DNA of 64,000 nt from Neelides folsomi (Eukaryota > Arthropoda > Collembola > Neelipleona > Neelidae), in contig JAQGBZ010000228.1 in assembly GCA_034687125.1 (NCBI GenBank), forward strand, positions 36,094 through 100,093. Reading direction: 5' to 3'. Position 1 is the first letter of the stretch, and each line of letters begins with the position of its first letter. Both the position numbers and the translations under genes were made by a program. The notes below the pieces were generated by a model. That model was not told the DNA's origin, did not search any database, and worked only from the letters and a program-made list of their open reading frames with translations. This document shows positions 39,885 to 53,601 of this stretch, piece by piece.

Positions 39885-40609
39885 ACTTGAAGCAGTGAGT
39901 CAGACTTGGGAGTATCAAGGATTTTAGTGGGATTGGATCTATATTATCTGTTATATTCTAATTTTTAGAGATATAACAAGAAACTCTTAGACTTTTTGCG
40001 TGTAAAATTGCAATGTCCTTAACTTATCAGACTTATGATGACCTTATGACACTTTACTTACAAACTCCACAATATCATGTTTATAAAATACAAACAATCT
40101 TTTGAGCGTGAATAATCGATTACATTTTTTTTAAAAAAACTTTGCTCACATTTCAATCTCCTATTTCCTAAATTCGGATTCATTTTGTGCTTGTATGTTC
40201 AATAATGTTAATGTTTTGAAGATTTTGTTCAAGAGCCGCCAGAATAAACTTTCTCACGGATTTGCTAAATTAAAGCGTGAAATAAATCGATAACGTTACG
40301 TCATTCAAATGAACATAATTGTCTATTTATGTACATAATGTATACACATAGTGAATTGGAAAACTGCTATATTTACAAGCGCACAAAAGTTGCAATTTTT
40401 AATGGCCACGCATACTAAATCTGAGCTGTTAAAAAATTAATGTAAAGTGCATAAATACACGAGGAACAACGAAAGATGAATCATTTGGGTCAGATCAATA
40501 GTTCAATTAAACTATTCACATTTTATTTATCATTCATTTAAATTGGCAAAAACGAAGCAGTTAAAACTGAAACGTTCCTATTTTGAAGGCTAATTAACTC
40601 GTTATTAAA

Positions 40610-41822
40610 ATGTACTTTTTATTTTATTATTTTTTGAGACTATTGTCGCGCTTTTACACAGCCCATTTGTCCATTATTTTTGATACTTTGGACTTTTTAA
40701 ACGTTCAAAAATTGGACGAGTTCCCATTTCTGTAAACTTTCACTTTACACGAAAATGCAACTATTCTTGTGGATTTTGCTTTCACACTGCAAAAACAAGC
40801 TATCTTACCCCTCTTGAAAATGCAAAGATTGGTCTATTGAAGCTCAAACATGCTGGAATGAAAAAATTGAACCTTTCAGGTTATTTCTTACAATAACAGC
40901 TAAAACAATCGTATTCTTATATTGAATAATAAATAGAGTAATAATTTACAGTTTAATATGAAGAAAATGCTATTTTAAAAATAATTACCTATTTTATTTA
41001 CAGGCGGGGAACCATTTTTACACAAAGGCAATCTTGGGGAAATTTGTAAATATGCCCATGAAGTTCTCAAGCTCGAATCTGTCTCAATTGTCTCAAATGG
41101 AAGCAAAATTACTCAAGATTTTTTCATCATTTATGGAAAATATGTTGATATTCTTGCAATTTCGGTTGATTCTTTTGATGAAGACACCAATAAATTAATT
41201 GGAAGAGGTAAACTATTTTAATATTTTTATCTTAAGAAAAACAAGGAATAAAATTAATAATTATTATTGTATGGTAAATGCTGATAAAAAGAATGTTTTG
41301 TAGGATTCGGGAATCATTTGAAGAGCTTTGAGAGAGTTGCTCGCTGGTGTGAAGAATATCAAATCATGTTCAAAATTAACAGCGTAATTAACAAATACAA
41401 TGTTGATGAAGATTTCACTCAAAACATTTCAATTCTCAATCCTTGTCGATGGAAAGTCTTCCAAGTTCTTCCAGTAGAAACTGAAAATATCGGGGATAAC
41501 GAGACTGGGCGGAATGTTGAAAGGTTTTTAATAAGTGACGAGCAATTTGAAAGATTTTGCAATAGTCACAAGCATTTGTCTTGCATGGTTCCTGAGTCAA
41601 ACCGGACGATGAAATCTTCATATCTCATTCTTTACGAGTACATGAGATTCCTCAACAAAGGAGACATATGGAGAAACCGAATCAATCCTCGACGTGAGTG
41701 TTGAAAAAGCTTTGGCTAATACAGGTTGGGAGGAAAATGTATTTTTTGAAAGAAATGGAGTTTACAATTGGACCAGAGATAGAGAAAGGTGTTCAAGCAT
41801 TTATCCTTTTAACTCATTTTAA
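40610..41822 (+). CDS. RSAD2: Viperin (RSAD2)-like radical-SAM enzyme, frame-disrupted
   Basis: Viperin is an ER/lipid-droplet radical-SAM enzyme that converts CTP to ddhCTP in antiviral defence. Conserved exons are about 40723-40879, 41004-41207 and 41304-41822. The radical-SAM cluster C-NYS-C-GF-C is at 40756-40779, preceded by [15 protein letters not shown] spans the first junction. [53 protein letters not shown] and [11 protein letters not shown] follow and match the family closely. Two frame problems are visible. Near 41662-41682 one extra base moves the C-terminal block (SILDV... to ...YNW) out of frame, so the main frame stops at 41704. At the N-terminus an ATG at 40610 opens a hydrophobic leader whose frame runs into the conserved block one base short near 40723. 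The usual C-terminal LDW was not found. It is a recent pseudogene, or the window has two base errors. Confidence 0.8.
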
Positions 41823-44800
41823 CCATTTTTCATGGTAAACTTTAAATGAATCTTCAACTTTTAAGAAGCTTTAACTTTATAGTACATGAGTCATACGTTT
41901 AGTAATACTTTTATTTGTGTTAAATAAAACTTTTATTAGTTACTGAATGACTTGTAAAAACTAGGTTTAACTAATTTTTAATAATGTAATTGTTTAAACT
42001 TTAAATTGATCCTTCGATCATGAATAAAGTAATAAATGAAAGTAATAATTTTAGTAGAAGCATGATATGGAAAAAGATTTTTGAAATAAAAAATTGGATC
42101 CACATTTTTAAAGTCTATTTGATTCGCAAAATATTGGTAGGGCAGAGAAGGGAGTCATTGGGGCGTGAGATGACAAACGTTCTTTTTTCTCCGAGTCGAA
42201 TAAGTAGCAGAAATGGAAAGATAATAACTTGAGGTGATGATAAAGGGAAATGATCTCGGAAATCTCTTTTGGAGGCATTGAGGGATCTCCCAGCTACTTC
42301 ATTGGCCCATCAGAGGACCGATGATGGGGATATTATCATGATTCAAAGTGGAGGGTGCTTCCCAACCAGCACATCATCTCTCACATGTAGATCCAAAATC
42401 CAATGGTCCAATGTCCCATCTTTTTCTCTGGTGACACCCCGAGTGTCCCATATCATTTTCATCATCCCACGACGTCTCATCCATCAGGATAAATCCACCT
42501 TGAAACTTCGCTCACACCTAAAGAACTCACATTTACATAGGGGGATTCGGTGGAGTAAAATGGAACCAATTATACTCACTGACAGGTCCTATTTGGATCC
42601 AAACTTTCAAATTCATCTATCACCCATCCTAATTCAAATTCAATTTTTTCCTTATAGTCATTCTTCATCTTCCATCTTCCTTTCATCATCATTCTTATAA
42701 ACTTTCAGACATGCTGCTTTCATCATATTATATTTAATAATTAAATTAAAGAGAGTTTCAATTACGAATTGATGATCATAAGTATTATGTAATTGTAATA
42801 ATATCGGAGTATGATGGGAGCACCCAAATCTAGAGTATAATTTAATTTAATTTTTAGTTATAATTATAGATTCTTTTTTCATTTATGAATTATTTTCAAT
42901 TAAATAAAATGACATGAGAAATATTTTCGAGTAACATTTATTGGTAAAGAAATGCAAAATTGGTGGCGTACATGTTCAATGTTCGTATTTAAAAACAAAT
43001 ATTTTCCTTAATTACAAATCAAAGAAATATTCAAATAAGCATCTCGATTACCAAAGATAAGTTCACAGGAAGTAAATGTGAATATTTACCACTTATTGTA
43101 TTTTAAAATTAAATTCATAAATACTATCTACACCAAATAACAAATTACATAGAATTAAACGCACAATTAGAATTAAATTAGGTGAAAAATTAACAAAAAG
43201 TAAAAAAGTGACAATGAAAAGCCCAAGGCTTTTAAGCTTGATTATATAACATGTTGAATTATAAACCCAAAAAGATTTACAACCAAGTTTTAACCAATAT
43301 AATAGACAGAAGACACACGTATAAGAAATTGCATTTTAGTACCAAAATTTGTGAACGTAGTTTGGCACGTTGTGAGACATTTGCACAACAATAAACAATA
43401 TCAGCTCATTTAAATTCTACGTAATTATCATTTTTTTAACTCTCAACCACTTGATTGTGGAATTAGTAGATTGCTACTCATAACGAAAGACGCTTACAAT
43501 TAAAATTCCTTCTAAAACCACAAAGAATCATTGAGCTTAAGGAACAAAGTATAGTGTCTAAACAAGAACACACTTTCTAATGCACTTAATGCACTATTTA
43601 ATTTATTGTTAATTATAATTAAAGAACAATTATATCTAAATCAATAGATTAATAATTCTTTCTGGTTAAGTAATGGTCATGTTATTTATAAAGAGACGTA
43701 CCTAATCGAAATTATTTTTTGGAGCCAAAAGTCGGAATGAAAAATGAAAGATCGTCAATTATCAAATTGAGTATAATGCAAATGATTGAGTTTTGAACAT
43801 CAGATTTGAAAAATGCCATTTCAGTAATAAAAAGGCATATTAACGAATTAACATGGTTTGGATGATCTCAATGAAATTCATTGTTGAAACGAGCAAATCA
43901 ACACAAACATTGAAAAAATTTCTAGCGACTAGATTGAAAATCAGAATTTCGGAGCTACTCACAATTAGCATGTTATTTTAAAAACAAATAGTAATCTCTT
44001 ATTGAAGTTAAATTAATTAGAAAGTGAATAATAAAATGTTAAAGTTAAACCTATCCAACCTGGAGAAAACATTTATTTATAACTAATAGGCTGCTAAATA
44101 TTATATACAATCAATAATTGTGATCCCGATAACCAAATTGCTGATACCGAAAATTCAATTCGAGGTTTTCTATTATAAATTATACACCTTTGCATTAATA
44201 ATTAATTATTGATTTAATCCAACTCATTGTCAGTTTAAAATTTATAAAGTTTACCAATCAATAAATTAAAATTATATTTGATACATATTTACAATTAGGA
44301 ATCAATCGAATAATTTTTATCCACAAGATCATTAAATACACATTTTTAATAAATTCTAGTATATTAGATCTTAGAGTACAATTCGAGATCAGATATACTA
44401 TATAAGGTATGTATATTTTACGTATTTTATATAATCTAAAATCACAATAAGCAATCCTTATAAATATTTACTTATACCATATTATTTATATCATTTACAT
44501 CCACAGGAGTTTTTTATGAGTTTATGATTATATCCTTATTTGCACAATACAAAAAGAGTTTTAATGTGTCTATTGTAAATTAGCATAGCAAGGCATTTTC
44601 TCTTTTTTATAATTTAATTTCAGATCTCTCACTCAATAGTTGATCTTCAATTATTTAATAAAATTTAAATGAGATTTGTATATCAAATTTTATCAATTTA
44701 ATCGTAATAAAAACGCACAAGATCTCTTCTGTATTGACGATTATAAGGCTTAATTAATTTCATATTATTACTTATCGTTAATAATAATCAAGTAGTACTC

Positions 44801-45244
44801 ATTACCACCGACGAAATAGTCTTGTAGTATTAAACACCTATGTAGATCAGTTGGTTTTTCTTAAAAAAGGAACACCAGAGAAAATGGCCATGAAGAAAAT
44901 TCGCATTCGCATTGCGCTTTAGTAGGTAAATATTGATCATGAACTCGTCTTCGGAAGAAGGAATTGAAAATTCAAAACTTTGCAAAACGCTTCCTCCAAA
45001 TCACCATTTGTTCTGTTGGGTGGTTTATAAATAGTAAAAATTGTAGATTTGAGAGAATACTTTGGGTCGACACACAAATCTCTCAAGCTGACACGCAAGG
45101 AAAAAGCTTTTTGTAGAAGATAAGAACTTCAAATGGATTGGCCATCACACGCGGTGTTGTTGTTGATGGCGTCCGTCTTTTTGATAAGCCCCCGCGTACG
45201 GTTGTCCCCCCGACGGGCGACTTTTATTGGCATTTCCTCCTATT
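41823..45244. other. Intergenic, mostly AT-rich
   Basis: The patch at 42120-42700 is GC-richer and carries a 143-codon open frame (42269-42700) with no recognisable domain. The rest, to 45.12 kb, is strongly AT-rich with no coding signal. A possible alternative 3' exon of the minus-strand ADAM10 gene lies at about 45145-45220. Confidence 0.5.
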
Positions 45245-48200
45245 TCATTTATTAAGTTTAATTATGCAACCATTGTTGTCATTAAATGAAGTACTATTCT
45301 TTGATTTAATCAATTTACCTCTTCCTCTATTTGGTCCACGACCTTCTCCAAATCCATGTGGTCTTGGGGCCGACGGACCCGGAGCAGCTTCTGAGTATGG
45401 CGGCGGAGGAGCCAAAGGAGTAGCGCCGCCATTCGCCGTTGCTCCTCCAGCATTTGTACTCGCCTGACGATAGTTCCTCTACATTGTTAAATAGCTTATT
45501 AGTCCATGCAATTGGAAGTTTAGAGCTTAAGGTTTGTCTGATAGATACACGTACATGTCGACGAAGTGTGTTGATTGGCCTTCTAAGAGTGTCACCAATT
45601 CTTCGATGTGGAGCTTTCTTAGGATTGGAAGAAGGTGTGTGTACAGCACAACATTTGATGAAAAGACCCATCAAAATAATGAACCCAACACCCATGAGTA
45701 AAACGGCCCACCAATTATTCTATTTGATAAAGATTCATTTCATGAATTTAAAAGATTTAATTTAAGATTTCTGATATCAGATGAGTAAAAACAAATTGAG
45801 AACTTACCGTAACCCATTGAGCTACATTCAAGAGAGTCTCTTTATTAAAAAGAAGATTTTTAAGACGGGCTAAGGGGCCTTCGGCGTCCACAGCACGGCA
45901 TTTTAGAAAGACATCACAATAACCCTGTAAGGAAAAGTCATGAACATTAGAAAACTATAAAGAATTAATAACAAAATATTAAGATGATAAATGTATCTAA
46001 TTGTAAATTGCAAAGAGCAAATATGGAACTGAATTAATTTCGGTTTAGTATTTAATTAATATCAAAATAATAATAATTTTAACTGATGTTTAATAAATCG
46101 TGCAGCTAAATATTAAATAAATTATTTTAAATGAATTAAATTTTTTTAAAAAAGAAAAAAAGATTTCATACTTGAAAGTTGTCACATGGAGCTCCTGGTC
46201 GAAGACTTAATCCTCCAGGAAGACCATCGAGATTCAACTCTGAGGTTGATCTACACCTCCCTTGAGAATCTAAGCATGCTAATTCACAAAGCTTCCGCTT
46301 ATCAACATTCTTATCGTTGCTTGAAAGAAAGCACTCTTGGAGATTGAATTTAAGGCAAATTGATCCTTGGCACTCTCCCTTTTGACAGACCTAAAATTGA
46401 AAATAAATGAATAATTATCAAAAACTTGACAAAACTATAATCATACTCTAAGCACTTCACAAGAGATTAATATTATGTTATAATCGAAAAACTAAGATGC
46501 TTTTAATTTCTAATCAATTTTTAATGAAAATACCTGAGTTCCGTTGTTACAAGGTGAAAGTTCTGGCTTGGGAGCAGGTGATGGACATTGTGCAGTGAGT
46601 CCATTGCATTGGGAAGAATGACTACACTCTGTCTCTGATTTGCATGGGAGTCGTTTGTTCCTCAACACGAATCTACATCTTGATTCACAGCATGGACCCT
46701 CAGATGGTGAACAAAGGGCTTGGAGGCGTCTTTTACATCCTGCAGCAGATGGGTTGTTCTTTTTATCGTTTTCAGTGACTTGTCGCGGGTAACAACATTG
46801 CTCTTGACATTCTTCTTCATTGTAGCCGCAATCACATTCTTCGCCCTCTTCTACAATTTTGTTGCCGCAGAACGTTCCATTGGTGGCTAAAAAGTAAAAT
46901 TAGACATTAACGATCATCACTACTAAATGGTCGCCAGTCGCCACTCTCCCCCCAAACCGCAAATTCCCATCGACCCACTTACCAATGAAGCAATTTTGTT
47001 TCTTTGAATGAAGAAGAATTGCATCCAACACAGATGAAATGTTTTTCATGGAACATTCAGAGAATTTGGAATTGTTCGGACGATCACCACTCGTTGCAGA
47101 TGCGAACATAATGAAATTTCCATCTGATCCTCCTGGTCGACACTTGTTCGGATAATCATGCTAAAATAATATATAAAACCATTTTAAAATCTTATAAAAT
47201 TATTCTAATGTATAAAATTGTAGTTATCAAATAAGTAAGCACAAAATGAGTAAATTATACGTTGCTTAATAATGTTAAATAAACGTTAAATGAGGCGAAA
47301 TGTGGATTTTCACTCACTGTTACAAAATTTAGACACTTATTGACACTAAAGTCATGAAAAGACGCTTAAACGTGAAATTACCGGAGATCCAAAGTTGTGG
47401 CCTATTTCATGAGCAAGAGTAAGTTGGGAGACTTTTGGAGGCACGCGGCTATTATAGTTGACAAATGTGATAATTCCTGTGTTAAGACTCCGCTTTGTAG
47501 ACTGGTACACTCCACCAATGGTCTCTGTGTAGGTTTTATATTTTTCGCAAACTCCTCCGGAAGCCCCTGCAAAATGATCACATTAATTGGTTCCATTCCC
47601 ATGCAAAATCCACCTCGAGACTCATTAGCTCGAAAGAAAGTTAACACCCCGTTTTAAATATGGAGCTTAATGAAGGAGCATAAAATGAACCTGAGGCGGA
47701 GGCCACCCATGCAAGTCCCAGAGTTCCTCCTGTAAAGTCCCTGTAGGTGAAGACATAGGCCAAGCAGAAGACTTCATGGTCCGAGAGTGAATGGAGATTC
47801 AGGAAGTTGCTCACATCTATGTTCTCAATGCAAAAGAGATTCTTTTCTCCACGATAGTTCGGCTTACATGCCTTGTCGGTATCAATCTACAAGAACAAAA
47901 GGATGAATTCCAGATACCAACAACAATATTGATATAAAAAACCATTACTTTGATCCTTTGGACTTCAAAGCGTATATTCTTGTAGCTGGTCTCTTGGCCC
48001 TCGAACAGCGTGTTGGAATAGATATGGTTGACAGCTTTCACGTGCTGTGCGATGAGGGAAAGAATTTCTTCCCGGATCTTCGTCTCATCATCCGTTCGCT
48101 CCTATAGTAGAACATATATCACAATTCACTTTAGCGAATAAATAAAAGAACCGAATACCACACAATATGGAGTGGATATAATGGGAAGGGATAGTTGTTT

Positions 48201-51200
48201 AGTTAGATATATAGGAAATCGAACCAATTCGGAAATGTGTTTCCAAAGGAGAGGATCCGTCTGGATGGAGAGTGTGCACGTGGTCTTTGAGTTGGCTCCA
48301 AACCCGTTCCTCGTCGTCGCTCTCCTCCCGCGACCCACATCCATAAAGGATTTCTGAGCGAAGGAGAGATTCCTCATGACGTCGGGGATGTTTGCCTCTT
48401 TAAAGTATTTCGCATAAGAGTGATCGTAGTGATGTTCATCGTCGACTGCGACTGAACGGAGTCGCTCGGCTGAAGGTTTTTGAAGCGGTTTTGACTTTGG
48501 ATGTTTCAGCTCTGGCATGTCTTCCACGGCTGAATTTTGAATTCTGTCCATCCACTCCATAACTTCCTCAGTGACTCCGCACCCTTTTGCATGACCTAAT
48601 CATTCAAAGAATGTCAATTACCTATCTCTGTTGTCTGTCAAATTACAATTTACCCTTACAATATAATTCAATACTAATAGCAATCAATAACACATTATTT
48701 ATTATAATTCGAAAGTATGGTCTCTACTATGAAAGTCCTTCGACTAAATATTTATTATTAATCTCATTTAAACACTCGAGATTGTCGTAATAAGACACCA
48801 ATGATTTAAAAGCTGTATCATGTTATTAAATGGTCTATTAAGAAAATCAATTACCAGTTCTCATATGATTGAATGGGTCATGAACATCACGCTCGGAGTA
48901 TATCACAGAATGAAGGCTTGCATTTGTACTCGGTAGAGATTGAGAGTATTTATTGGATCTCTCGACGTAGAATGTCTCTTGCGGAGTAATGATTTTCCCA
49001 TCAAAGACTCCATCTCGGATGGAGCCAAAGACATAGCTCCCAGCCACACCTGCGAGAAAAAACTGTCATTTCCCTCCAATTCAGGCTTTAATTGAAGAAT
49101 TGAAGGAGAGTGAAAAAGGACCTTCAACGTGGCCGGCGTAGATGTGGGAAAGATCCACTTCCTCGTCAGACTCAAGGCTAGGGCTAAAGACACTTGTATC
49201 CCGCTTCAGGCGGATGGGCAGCCTTTTCTTATGGGAATCGATCGTGAAGTGAATTTCAGGCTCTTCCTTCCCTGACTCCTCCGTCCATCTCTTCACTCGC
49301 AAATGCTTCTCGTGGACGACTACGGGGTCGTAGTCGAGGAGACGATAGTCCTGGATGTACTCGTTCAGTCTTGAGCCTATTGCATAATTAAAAGTTAATT
49401 ATAATATCCATTTAACCTTAATTATAAATGTTATTTGCCTTGCTCTCTTTGTAAAGGATAAAAATGCATCATTAAACAATTTCTTGGGAACTCAACCAGG
49501 TCTTGTCCTATCTTGTATCAGAACTCATTAAATCCATTTAATATAATTTTTAACTATTTCATTTGTTTAAGGCACGTAGCAGATCAAAGATGCAAAAAAT
49601 TGAAATTAAAGATTCGAAAAAAATAAATTCATTTGTAAGGTTTCATTCATACTTTGAAGAAATTAGTATTTCCAACGAACGCTGAGCATTTTAATTAAAA
49701 AGTCCTGCTAACTCTTTGACGTCTGACGTTTCAACTTTTTAAACTTGGAAATTAGAGGAAGGATGAAAGAGCAGAGCATTGAAGATATTCTTATCTCAGC
49801 TCAAGACCATCAAATTAAATACAGTTTGATTAAACTTTTTTTCATCCATATTAACTTTATAAACCAAATCAGAGTTTCTGAGAACCATCATCCTCTTTTG
49901 TTGAAAATGTTAAAATGTTTGCATTGCTCTAATAGATAAGGACAAAAACTCCATTGCGGAACAAAAGTAATTCCCACATACATAATTGTACTCTGCTAAC
50001 GGCATTTTATTGAAGATTATTGCACTTCTCTTCCATCATTCCCTCAACGAAGTCAAAGCCACTTTTTCCCTTTTCCTTTTACACACAACAAAAAATAGAA
50101 GAATTGTTACCATCTAACTGAATACTGAAATCATATTCATTCACACTTATGATAACTAATTACAATTACGTTAAGGTTAATTATGATACTTTGGGGTTGA
50201 GTAATCATCTTCATTAAATATCGCGACTTTAAACCAAGAATCATCAAATTACGACCTTCCTGCAAACAATAAGTAATAGCTTCCTCTGCAAATAATAAAA
50301 TTTACCTCCTTGCAAAAATGTACAATGGGGTATCTTCAAATAAAAATTCACAATAGAAAAAATTCAATTTCGATCATTTTAAATTTTAATCATCTATGAA
50401 TGAATAACGAATGACCAATAAATATGAAGGCAAAGATTACAATAGGCATAAAAAATTGTTGCATAAATGGTACAATTTCTCAAGAACATGTTTAACTAAA
50501 GATTCTCTTAACTATAGACCTATTATACAGAAGAGTGGAATGTTGGAAATAACATCGAACCAAATGGGTTGTGGTGTGGACGTGACGATCCACAGAACCC
50601 AAATGACTAATACCTCCTAATCTACACAACGTCAAAAAAAGAGGTGCAATTTGTCACACTACTCAGGATTTAAGAAAGTGGAGCACGGTGAAACTAAAGT
50701 TAACGTGTCTATGAAACTTCGTGAATGTTTCCCATAAAAAGATTGTCTAAAATGTGTATATAATCAGAAGGCCTCTGTCGATTTGGTTAAGAACGGCTGA
50801 GTTCTTCAAAAGTTAAATGAATTGTGTTCATGCAATCTAGAAAATTAATGAATCATGTGCCTATGAGTCTATACTTTTAATTTAAGCCCATGGTTTTAAC
50901 GACCCACTCCCACGTCTGCGAAAACCCTAATCAATGAAACGGAAAAACGACCTAAATTCATTAAGCTTGATTAGCAATTCGCAACAAGTAAACTTTCAAA
51001 TTCCTCTTCAGAATAGATCAAAAGATATAAAAAGGAAACATGATTCAAATATGTAGCTCATGTGGTTATAAAAACAATAGAGATTTGCAAATTGATATTC
51101 AATATCCATTTTCCATATTGACATTCAAAACTCTCCAAAGAGTAGAAATCTGTTTTATTGCGAATCTGGTTTAATTGTTAAAATCTGCGTACTTTTGGGT

Positions 51201-53601
51201 GTTTGTTTTTGCGAGAGGGGCGGAAATGGAAAAAGAGTCATTGATGATAATTCTGTAAAGTAGGAAAGAGTTGGAAGGTTTTTATTAGTAAAATGAAGAG
51301 AACTTCGAGGTAGACTGATGACACTGATGAGTGAGAGCCGAGGCTTGACCGAATCTCTGAGACAATACTTTTAACTAAAGGATTATTATTCTCCATTTCC
51401 TTTTATTTCCTTTTCTTCGCCAAAGCACATGAAACCGCGACGGTTTTTGTGGGCTTATTATACCTTTTCTTTATTGTAGTTTATTATAGTTGATTATTCC
51501 AACTTCCACTGGTTCTTGATGAGTTTAAAAGAGAAAAGATAGGCTACACTGACTGAGGAAATTCGCCAGACCTAAACGATGACCATGTAACTTTTTTCGA
51601 ATGAACAACTCCTAACGAAGGCTTTCATTCAATTTCATTCTCGGGTTCAAATACTTTGCGAAATTAAAGCAAGTTAATAGAACTGATATGAGATTTTCCA
51701 TGGGTCTTATGACGATTCTATTTACACTTCAATGCACTAATGTTTTTATTATGCACAAATGTTTTTATTAAGAGAATGCATATGAGGACATAAGAATTAA
51801 TATTACCTAATAATTTATTATGGATAATGAATACGCAAACATTATCCTTATTGCTTAATGAATAACCCATTGAGCATTACGATTAGCTATTTAATATAAA
51901 CAAATTGAAAATATGCTTAAACCGCAAGCAGAATAAGTAATTAATTTTTGAAGTGAATAAACTAGTTCAGTGATGGGATGCAGTATTATCAAACTCGTTT
52001 GAAACTCAGTCAAGTCTGTCTCTCGGATGACTCGGATCTCGTTTTTTATATTGATTATCCATTGTGATGACTAGATGAATTCGTAAAGCAAGAAAAATGG
52101 TAAAGTAAAAGCATGCAAATGTATTAGATCTTTAAATTTTTATAGCTTTTTCCAGCATGCTTTTAGAATCTCGTGTACGGAATTGATTGAATAGAAACTT
52201 GAGCTTAAGGAAATAAAACGAGTCATATATTTTTATTTAAACGTCTTTACGTCTTTAGGAGCGTAAGAGGAAGTGAGTGATTTGAGTTTAGATTTTTACT
52301 TCTTCAGATAAGATATTATTTTTAGACATGACCAATATATTTGGTATGTGATTTGACTATAAATCCAATAAATATCACATTCACGTAAAATGTTTTATTG
52401 CGATTTTCCCTATATTTTTAACATAATATAAATAGCTTTACGAGAGATAACAGTAAAATATAATAGAATTTGTAGTCTGCATTTTTAACCGTGATATAAT
52501 ACACATATAATAAATTGGAATATAATAGTATATCAGGATCTAGACATGTTTTATTATTATTAAAGATTCACTAATGATTAATTCTTGCTTCATGAATACG
52601 CAATTCATGGACTGTTCAATTAAGAGATGATAAGTTTAATAAAATGAAAAAATGTACTCTTTTGACAGAAATCTTTCGCTTCAATTCGTTTCTAATTTAC
52701 AAATGACGCAGATTTAAAGGGTGTGAAAAGAAGTTGGAAAAGTTCCCACTTCCAAGGAGATTCATAAAAGTCACAAGAGGTCAAAGCGATTTTACTCTCA
52801 ACGAACGCTCAAAATGACTTTAATTATATGTATTTGCTGTTCGTGTTTGAGTTATAAAACTACAAAGTGAGTTTTATATGAAAAAAGATATTTCATAAAA
52901 TAAATAGTGATTCAACGGTATAAGTATAAAATAAGCATATTATTGTCAGATCACAATTAACAAAACGTTCTCAACTGTCTAAACTAAACATCTCTTCCCG
53001 TGATTTTAACTATTATCACTACATGAGATGGCCAATTTATCATTATGGTCTTTATTTTATCTCTATTCAAGATTTGTTCTGTAGGGCCGTGGCCTTTTTC
53101 CCAAATATTTTCGATGCTATTGTATTGTTTAAGCATGCTATATCCTACATTCACTTGTTAAACTTATATTTATTATAAAATAAATATTAAGTGGTATGTC
53201 TCGTGTATGTGCATCGTATAAAATTATATAATTCTCAATATTATCGAAACGTGTTTGATCAAAACAACAATACTGTGACACATATTAATTTACTAATTCT
53301 AAGATATTTAATATATTGGAGTTCTAGAATCCAAAAAATATATTTTTAAGAATCTAACAAAGGATTCTGCAGGAAAGTAAGACCCAACCGACATTATAAC
53401 CAGACAAAGAAGTGAGACAAAAAAACAAATAAAATGGAGACTCAAGGGTAGATTGGTAGAGATTCTAGAGATGCATTAGAATCCCACAAATTCAACAAAT
53501 GCCAATGCTAAAATAAAATATAAAAAATGATTCTTACCTCCTTCAATGCATGGAAATAAGAAGAGGATGAGTCTAATGAGGAGGGTCCCTTTTGTCCTCA
53601 T
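45245..53601 (-). CDS. ADAM10: ADAM10/Kuzbanian metalloprotease
   Basis: Membrane-anchored zinc protease that sheds ectodomains, including Notch in animals. CDS complement(join(45245..45463,45555..45719,45808..45924,46172..46390,46534..46886,46983..47160,47382..47566,47691..47886,47949..48101,48225..48595,48855..49049,49122..49376,53538..53601)), 889 residues, every junction in phase. The signal peptide begins [16 protein letters not shown]. The pro-domain follows with [15 protein letters not shown] and FYVERSNKY, then a furin-type RGRR at about 260-263. The catalytic [12 protein letters not shown] is at 464-475, split by an intron, with MFASATSGD as the Met-turn block. A Cys-rich disintegrin domain starts with [15 protein letters not shown]. 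The transmembrane helix is at about 765-787 and is followed by VHTPSSNPK, an ADAM10 hallmark rather than ADAM17. The tail has PLAPPPPY. It is longer than human ADAM10 (748), mostly in the pro-domain and tail. The last exon may instead be spliced at 45277 to an exon near 45145-45220. Confidence 0.93.
49377..53537 (-). other. First intron of ADAM10 (4.2 kb)
   Basis: This separates the signal-peptide exon from the pro-domain exon. The donor follows GGAG at 53538 and the acceptor is a TAG before 49376. Phase 1 matches on both sides. No other gene or element was recognised inside; open frames at 49745-49939 and 50411-50620 look random. A first intron of this size could hold enhancers. Confidence 0.7.

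Larger units (their letters stand above)
36332..40609. other. Intergenic, no gene seen
   Basis: AT-rich to about 37.45 kb, then GAGG/CCTC-biased DNA to about 39.7 kb, then AT-rich again. Short open frames at 37477-37680, 38084-38284 and 39410-39778 have no recognisable domain. It holds a MITE-like repeat and a hairpin, listed separately. Confidence 0.5.

Noticed and set aside
41691-41728. A tiny intron (gtgagt to tacag) that would bypass the viperin frameshift
   Set aside because: It would be under 40 bp and would remove [12 protein letters not shown], which matches the conserved viperin C-terminal block, so the segment is coding and shifted.
42269-42700. 143-codon frame downstream of viperin
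   Set aside because: No similarity I recognise, no conserved splice context, and it cannot supply the missing viperin C-terminus.
45245-53601. ADAM17/TACE identity for the protease
   Set aside because: [12 protein letters not shown], the GVCEKYK and SLNTGIIT blocks and VHTPSSNPK after the membrane helix are ADAM10 features; ADAM17 has GAEHD.
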